From Streptomyces tibetensis (GTDB lineage: Bacteria; Actinomycetota; Actinomycetes; Streptomycetales; Streptomycetaceae), in contig NZ_SZVW01000019.1 of the NCBI RefSeq assembly GCF_007655005.1, positions 124,001-188,000 on the forward strand: a DNA stretch of 64,000 bases. Direction: 5' to 3'. Made by a program: the position numbers and the translations under genes. Each line of letters opens with the position of its first letter. Within the stretch, counting starts at the first letter, position 1. Shown in pieces: positions 58,802 through 64,000 of the stretch. The notes beneath the pieces are model-generated. The model did no database searches. It was not told the DNA's origin and saw only the letters and a program-made list of their open reading frames with translations.

Positions 58802-61800
58802 ATGTCCTGGCTGTCCAGGTTCAGCCTCGCGCAACGGGCCTTGATCGGGCTGATGTCGATCATCGCGCTCGTCTTCGGGGCGATCGCGATACCCCAGCTC
58901 AAGCAGCAGCTGCTGCCCACCATCGAACTGCCCATGGTGTCCGTGCTGGCGCCTTACCAGGGCGCGTCCCCGGACGTGGTCGAGAAGCAGGTCGTCGAAC
59001 CCATCGAGGACACCCTCGAAGCCGTCGACGGCATCAGCGGCGTCACCTCCACCGCCAGCGAGGGCAACGCCGTGATCATGGCGTCCTTCGACTACGGCGA
59101 CGGCACCGAGCAGCTGGTCGCCGACGTCCAGCAGGCCGTCAACCGGGCCCGCGTCCAGCTCCCGGACGACGTCGACCCGCAGGTCGTCGCCGGTTCCACG
59201 GACGACATCCCGACCGTCGTCCTCGCCGTCACCTCCGGCCGCGACCAGCAGGCCCTGGCCGACCAGCTCGACAAGACCGTGGTGCCGGACCTGAAGAGCA
59301 TCGACGGCGTCGGCCAGGTCACGGTCGACGGTGTGCGCGACCTCCAGGTCACCGTCACGCCCGACGACGCGAAGCTGGCGAAGGCGGGTCTGACCTCGCA
59401 GTCCCTCTCCCAGGCGCTCCAGGCGGGCGGCGCGACCGTCCCGGCCGGCTCCTTCGACGAGGACGGCGCCAACCGCACGGTCCAGGTCGGCGGCGGCCTG
59501 ACCTCGCTGCGGCAGATCCAGGACCTGATGGTCACGGGCGGGCCCGGCAAGGGCAAGCCGGTGCGGCTCGGTGACGTCGCCACCGTGAAGCAGCAGGAGG
59601 CCACGGCCGACTCCATCACCCGCACCGACGGCAAGCCCAGCCTCTCGGTCGCCGTGACGATGGACCGCGACGGCAGCGCGGTCGCCATCTCCGACGCCGT
59701 CCAGGACAAGCTCCCGGACCTCCGCAAGGACCTCGGCTCCGGTGCGACCCTCACGGTCGTCAGCGACCAGGGCCCCGCCGTGTCCAAGTCCATCAAGGGC
59801 CTGACCACCGAGGGCGCGCTCGGTCTGCTCTTCGCCGTCCTGGTGATCCTGGTCTTCCTGGCCTCGATCCGCTCGACCCTCGTGACCGCGGTGTCCATCC
59901 CGCTGTCCGTGGTCCTCGCCCTGATCGTGCTGTGGACGCGCGACCTGTCGCTGAACGTCCTCACCCTGGGTGCCCTGACCATCGCCATCGGCCGTGTCGT
60001 CGACGACTCGATCGTGGTCCTGGAGAACATCAAACGCCACCTCGGCTACGGCGAGGAGCGCCACTCGGCCATCCTCAACGCGGTCCGCGAGGTCGCGGGC
60101 GCGGTCACGTCCTCGACGCTCACCACGGTCGCGGTGTTCCTGCCGATCGGCCTGGTCGGCGGCATGGTGGGCGAGCTGTTCGGCTCGTTCAGCCTGACCG
60201 TGACGGCCGCGCTGCTGGCGTCCCTTCTCGTCTCCCTGACGGTCGTGCCGGTGCTCTCGTACTGGTTCCTGCGCCCGCCGAAGGGCACCCCGCAGGACGC
60301 GGCCGAGGCCCGCCGGCTGGCCGAGGAGAAGGAGGCCAAGAGCCGCCTCCAGCGCCTCTACGTCCCGGTCCTGCGTTTCGCGACCCGCCGTCGCCTCACC
60401 AGTGTGGCCCTCGCGATCGTCGTCCTGGTCGGCACGTTCGGCATGGCGCCGCTGCTGAAGACGAACTTCTTCGACCAGGGCGAGCAGGAGGTCCTCACCG
60501 TCAAGCAGGAGCTGAAGCCCGGCACCAGCCTGTCCGCGACGAACGCCCAGGCCAAGAGGGTCGAGCAGGTGCTCGCCGGCGTCAAGGGCGTGAAGGACTA
60601 CCAGGTCACGGTCGGCTCGTCCGGCTTCATGGCGGCCTTCGGTGGCGGCACGGACACCAACCAGGCCTCGTACCAGGTGATGCTCGACGACTCGGCGTCC
60701 TACGAGGACGTCCAGAGCGGCATCGAGAAGGGCCTGGCCGGTCTGAAGGGCATCGGCACGACCACCGTCGCCGCCGGTGACGGCTTCGGCAGCCAGGACC
60801 TCAGCGTGGTCGTGAAGGCCGCCGACGCCGACGTCCTGCGCACCGCGTCCGAGGAGGTCCGCAAGACCGTCGCCTCCCTCGACGACGTCACGGACGTCTC
60901 CAGCGACCTCTCCACCAGCGTCCCGCGCATCTCGGTCAAGGCCAACGACAAGGCGGCCGCGGCCGGGTTCGACGACCAGACCCTCGGCGCCGCCGTCGCC
61001 CAGGCCGTCCGCGGCACCACCGCGGCCAAGGCGGTCCTGGACGACACCGAGCGCGACGTCGTCATCCGCTCGGCCGAGCCCGCCAAGACCCTGAAGCAGC
61101 TTCAGGACCTGCGCCTCGGCCGCACGGTGAAGCTCGGCGACATCGCCACGGTGAAGCAGGTCGACGGTCCGGTCTCCATGACCCGCATCGACGGCCAGCG
61201 CGCGGCCACCATCACCGCGAAGCCGACCGGCGACAACACCGGCGCGGTCAGCGCCCAGCTCCAGTCGAAGATCAACGCGCTGAAGCTCCCGGACGGCGCC
61301 ACGGCGTCGATCGGCGGTGTCTCCGAGGACCAGGACGAGGCGTTCGTCAACCTCGGCCTGGCGATGCTCGCGGCGATCGCGATCGTCTTCATGCTGCTGG
61401 TCGGCACCTTCAAGTCCCTGGTCCAGCCGCTGATCCTGCTCGTCTCCATCCCGTTCGCCGCCACCGGCGCGATCGGCCTGCTGATCGCCACCGGCACCCC
61501 GATGGGCGTCCCGGCGATGATCGGCATGCTGATGCTGATCGGCATCGTGGTGACGAACGCGATCGTGCTGATCGACCTGATCAACCAGTACCGCAAGCAG
61601 GGCCACGGCGTCGTCGAGGCCGTGATCGAGGGCGGCCGGCACCGGCTGCGCCCGATCCTCATGACGGCCCTGGCGACGATCTTCGCCCTCCTGCCGATGG
61701 CCCTCGGCATCACCGGCGAGGGCGGCTTCATCGCCCAGCCGCTGGCCGTGGTCGTGATCGGCGGTCTGGTGACGTCGACCCTGCTCACCCTCCTGCTCGT

Positions 61801-61921
61801 CCCGACGCTCTACGCGATGGTCGAACTCCGCAAGGAGCGCCGGGCGAAGAAGCGCGCGGCGAAGAAGGGCCTCCCGGCCCAGCGGACGGACGCGACGGAG
61901 CCGGAGCACGCGGGCGTGTGA
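58802..61921 (+). CDS. RND-superfamily (AcrB/HAE1-type) efflux transporter
   Basis: A 1039-residue transporter with the full AcrB layout: TM1 (residues ~12-32), periplasmic-type loop with APYQGASPDVVEKQVVEPIE, TMs 2-6 including ILVFLASIRSTLV and IAIGRVVDDSIVVLENI (relay Asp pair), a second loop, and TMs 8-12 with GIVVTNAIVLIDLINQYRKQ. It differs from mycobacterial MmpL proteins. No outer-membrane or adaptor partner is encoded nearby, as expected in a monoderm. Exported substrate unknown. ATG 58802; downstream is a perfect terminator. Confidence 0.93.
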   Translation: MSWLSRFSLAQRALIGLMSIIALVFGAIAIPQLKQQLLPTIELPMVSVLAPYQGASPDVVEKQVVEPIEDTLEAVDGISGVTSTASEGNAVIMASFDYGDGTEQLVADVQQAVNRARVQLPDDVDPQVVAGSTDDIPTVVLAVTSGRDQQALADQLDKTVVPDLKSIDGVGQVTVDGVRDLQVTVTPDDAKLAKAGLTSQSLSQALQAGGATVPAGSFDEDGANRTVQVGGGLTSLRQIQDLMVTGGPGKGKPVRLGDVATVKQQEATADSITRTDGKPSLSVAVTMDRDGSAVAISDAVQDKLPDLRKDLGSGATLTVVSDQGPAVSKSIKGLTTEGALGLLFAVLVILVFLASIRSTLVTAVSIPLSVVLALIVLWTRDLSLNVLTLGALTIAIGRVVDDSIVVLENIKRHLGYGEERHSAILNAVREVAGAVTSSTLTTVAVFLPIGLVGGMVGELFGSFSLTVTAALLASLLVSLTVVPVLSYWFLRPPKGTPQDAAEARRLAEEKEAKSRLQRLYVPVLRFATRRRLTSVALAIVVLVGTFGMAPLLKTNFFDQGEQEVLTVKQELKPGTSLSATNAQAKRVEQVLAGVKGVKDYQVTVGSSGFMAAFGGGTDTNQASYQVMLDDSASYEDVQSGIEKGLAGLKGIGTTTVAAGDGFGSQDLSVVVKAADADVLRTASEEVRKTVASLDDVTDVSSDLSTSVPRISVKANDKAAAAGFDDQTLGAAVAQAVRGTTAAKAVLDDTERDVVIRSAEPAKTLKQLQDLRLGRTVKLGDIATVKQVDGPVSMTRIDGQRAATITAKPTGDNTGAVSAQLQSKINALKLPDGATASIGGVSEDQDEAFVNLGLAMLAAIAIVFMLLVGTFKSLVQPLILLVSIPFAATGAIGLLIATGTPMGVPAMIGMLMLIGIVVTNAIVLIDLINQYRKQGHGVVEAVIEGGRHRLRPILMTALATIFALLPMALGITGEGGFIAQPLAVVVIGGLVTSTLLTLLLVPTLYAMVELRKERRAKKRAAKKGLPAQRTDATEPEHAGV

Positions 61922-61932
61922 CGGCCTGACCC

Positions 61933-61980
61933 GGCGGCGGCCGGGCACCGGACCTTCACGGCCGGTGCCCGGCCGCCGCC
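61933..61980 (+). terminator. Terminator of the RND transporter gene
   Basis: A perfect 19-bp stem (61933-61951 with 61962-61980) and a 10-base loop, 12 bases after the stop codon. Confidence 0.92.
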
Positions 61981-62038
61981 CTGTCCCGTTACGTATCCTG
62001 TGGCCCCGAACGGCTTTACGGGGGAAGGGGATTCGGGC

Positions 62039-64000
62039 GTGCCGCTGCACAGCGAGGATCCGAAGTCGGTCGGCGGCTACCGGCTGCTCGACCGGCTCGG
62101 GGCCGGGGGCATGGGCGTCGTCTACCGGGCCAGAGCGCGTTCGGGCCGTGATGTGGCCATCAAGGTCGTCCACGCCCACTACGCCGCGGACAGCGTCTTC
62201 CGCGCCCGGTTCCGGCAGGAGATCGCGGCGGTCCGCAAGGTCAGCGGAGCCTTCACGGCCCCGGTCCTGGACGCGGACCCCGAGGCGGCCCGGCCCTGGA
62301 TGGCAACCCAGTACGTGCCGGGGCCCTCGCTCGCGGGGCGGATCCGTGACCGGGGCGCCCTGCCGGAGGCCGAACTGCGCGGGCTGGCCCTGGGCCTGGT
62401 GGAGGCGCTGCGCGACATCCACCGGGCGGGGGTGGTGCACCGGGACCTGAAGCCGGCCAACGTCCTGCTGGCCGAAGACGGCCCGCGCGTCATCGACTTC
62501 GGCATCTCCCGCGCGGCGGACAACCACCAGACGCTGACCGAGACCGGCCAGATGATCGGCACACCGCCCTTCATGTCCCCCGAACAGCTCGTCGACGCCC
62601 GCGCGGTCGGCCCGGCGTCGGACGTCTTCTCACTCGGGGCCCTGCTGGTGTACGCCGTCACCGGGCGCGGCCCCTTCGACGCGGACAGCCCCTATCTGAC
62701 GGCGTATCGGGTGGTGCACGACGAACCCGTGCTGGAGGGCGTCGGCGGCCTGCTGCGGGGGCTGCTGGAGCGCTGCCTGGCCAAGGAGCCCGCGGACCGG
62801 CCCGGACTCGACGAGCTGGCCCGGGAGCTGGCGGCCGTCCTGCCCGAGCGGGCGGACGGCGACCCGGTCACCATGCCTCTGCGCGCGGACAGGCTCCCGG
62901 CCGTCGAGCCCGTCCACCCCGCGACCGTGGCGGGTCCGCCGGGCCCCGTCCGCCCCCGCCGCCGCGTCCGACCGCTGCTCGCCGCCACGGGCCCGGTCGG
63001 CGCCGCCGTCCTCGGCCTGACGGCCTATCTGACGCTCGGCCCCGGCTGGGCGCAGAGCGCGGACCGGCAGGGCGCATCACCGTCCGCGAACTCCCGGTGG
63101 GCCGCACCGCCGGCCGGCTGGAAACCCTGGCAGACGACCGTGTACGAAACGGCCGGGCGCGGTGTGCGCAAGACGCAGCAGCCGCAGCCCGGCGGGCTGC
63201 GGGGCGGTCCGGAGTGCCGGACGTACGAGGGGGCCGTCTACTGCGCGGGCGACGGGATCCTCCCCGTCCGCCTGGACGGGAGGACGGGCGAGACCGTCTG
63301 GCGCGTCGGCCCGGCGGCGGCCGTCACCGGCGACGACCTCTCCAGGTTCGTGATCCTTGGCATCCGGGACGACGCCGTCCTGGTGCGGCAGGAGCCCCCC
63401 GGTGAGGGGACGACCCGGGTCTTCGCGTTCGACACCCGGACCGGCGACCGGCTCTGGGACCGCGCGGTGAACGACGCGTGGGCGGAGGTGGCCTTCTCCG
63501 GCGACGTCGTCGTGCTCCCGGAGGGAGACGGCACTTCGATGACGGCCCGCTCCGTCCGCACCGGCGCCTCGCGCTGGAGGGAACGGCTGCCCGCGAAGCA
63601 CTTCTGCGGGGTCACAGAGGCCGCCCGGAAGCTGTACCTGCAGTGCGGCCCGGAGGACGGAGGGGAGGACGGGCTCGTCATGGAACTCCACCCGGCCGAC
63701 GGCCCGGCGCGCAGGCTGAGCGTACCGAGAGGGGCCGGGCTGCTCGGCGCCTTCGACGACCGGCTCCTGTTCCTGGACCCGACTCAGGACGAGGACGGGA
63801 ACATCCTCATGGGCCAGGACGCGCCGTATGCGGCCATTCGCTTGGTGGACCCCGCCACCGGTGCGCAGAGCAAGACGAAGCTGGCCGAGGAGTACGAGGG
63901 AAAGGTGACGCTGGCGGACGGCACCCTGTGGTTCGCCACCGCCAGCGGACGCGTCACCGCCGTGTCGGCCCGCACGGGCAAGCCCCTGTGGCAGACCCCG
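62039..64000 (+). CDS. Membrane Ser/Thr protein kinase with extracellular PQQ-like propeller (C-terminus missing)
   Basis: GTG 62039 with GGGGAAGGGG upstream opens a frame that runs off the right edge. The Hanks-type kinase domain spans ~1-270: LGAGGMGVVYRARA (P-loop), DVAIKVVHAH (Lys), VVHRDLKPANVLL (catalytic loop), VIDFGISRA (DFG) and TPPFMSPEQL. A basic stretch and a membrane segment (residues ~313-335) follow, then an outer domain with PQQ/WD-type blades such as LDGRTGETVWRV, FDTRTGDRLWDR and ARTGKPLWQTP. The propeller probably senses an external ligand or wall component. Substrates unknown. Confidence 0.92.
   Translation, partial: MPLHSEDPKSVGGYRLLDRLGAGGMGVVYRARARSGRDVAIKVVHAHYAADSVFRARFRQEIAAVRKVSGAFTAPVLDADPEAARPWMATQYVPGPSLAGRIRDRGALPEAELRGLALGLVEALRDIHRAGVVHRDLKPANVLLAEDGPRVIDFGISRAADNHQTLTETGQMIGTPPFMSPEQLVDARAVGPASDVFSLGALLVYAVTGRGPFDADSPYLTAYRVVHDEPVLEGVGGLLRGLLERCLAKEPADRPGLDELARELAAVLPERADGDPVTMPLRADRLPAVEPVHPATVAGPPGPVRPRRRVRPLLAATGPVGAAVLGLTAYLTLGPGWAQSADRQGASPSANSRWAAPPAGWKPWQTTVYETAGRGVRKTQQPQPGGLRGGPECRTYEGAVYCAGDGILPVRLDGRTGETVWRVGPAAAVTGDDLSRFVILGIRDDAVLVRQEPPGEGTTRVFAFDTRTGDRLWDRAVNDAWAEVAFSGDVVVLPEGDGTSMTARSVRTGASRWRERLPAKHFCGVTEAARKLYLQCGPEDGGEDGLVMELHPADGPARRLSVPRGAGLLGAFDDRLLFLDPTQDEDGNILMGQDAPYAAIRLVDPATGAQSKTKLAEEYEGKVTLADGTLWFATASGRVTAVSARTGKPLWQTP

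Noticed and set aside
58796-62527. A 1243-residue open frame on the minus strand
   Set aside because: Antisense to the RND transporter and the kinase; Gln/Asp/His-rich shadow with no domain.
1-64000. tRNA or rRNA genes
   Set aside because: I saw no cloverleaf-like sequences with a GGTTCGAATC-type arm, nor ribosomal RNA segments.
1-64000. CRISPR array
   Set aside because: The tandem repeats present have no unique spacers; the 62-bp and other arrays are head-to-tail units.

Overview
The window is high-GC chromosomal DNA from a Streptomyces. Evidence: about 70-73% G+C, GTG/TTG starts, G/C-ending codons, and the actinobacterial set GlnA/GlnII/GlnRII, MarP, PspA-PspAA-PspAB, NsdA-like regulator and homodimeric AceE. 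From memory, the gene order resembles the S. coelicolor A3(2) region around SCO2165-SCO2220 read in reverse. I see no rRNA, tRNA or CRISPR.

Layout. 1-11 kb: partial membrane protein, TPR protein, lipoprotein, DUF1996 protein, a two-component system, an epimerase, then the nitrogen module glnRII-glnII, a secreted protein and an ArsC-family protein. 11-18 kb: a conserved small protein, an HTH_42 protein, an alpha/beta-hydrolase/phosphotransferase fusion, a broken large serine integrase, and htpX-pspAB. 18-25 kb: glnA, an RDD protein, a DUF4191 protein, lipA, lipB and a large NsdA-like regulator. 26-33 kb: FAD oxidoreductase, SDR39U1, GNAT, MarP protease, PGRP amidase, a frameshifted repeat protein, DUF4240 and WYL proteins. 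33-43 kb: aceE, a GntR regulator, sucB, lpdA and pepA. 43-50 kb: RDD protein, cobS, two membrane proteins, cobT, a methyltransferase, and a cobU fusion broken by an exact 85-bp duplication. 50.7-53.7 kb: an accessory segment bounded by inverted repeats, carrying tetR, an aldo/keto reductase and a wrecked transposase. 53.7-64 kb: methyltransferase, DUF3043, pspA-pspAA, a second two-component system, an RND transporter and a Ser/Thr kinase that runs off the right edge.

How the genes work together. AceE, SucB and Lpd are E1, E2 and E3 parts of 2-oxoacid dehydrogenases. LipB and LipA make the lipoate that SucB carries, so most of this machinery lies within 20 kb. Both glutamine synthetase genes have sequences matching GlnR boxes upstream, and a GlnRII-type regulator lies next to glnII. 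cobS, cobT and cobU cover late cobalamin assembly. The phage-shock genes are split between two loci 38 kb apart.

Most unusual features: the inverted-repeat-bounded segment at 50.7-53.7 kb; three places where tandem duplication has changed or broken a coding or intergenic sequence (85 bp in cobU, 43/46-bp units in a small secreted protein, a 62-bp array upstream of lpdA); a dispersed GC-rich intergenic repeat at six loci; and a hydrolase-kinase fusion protein.
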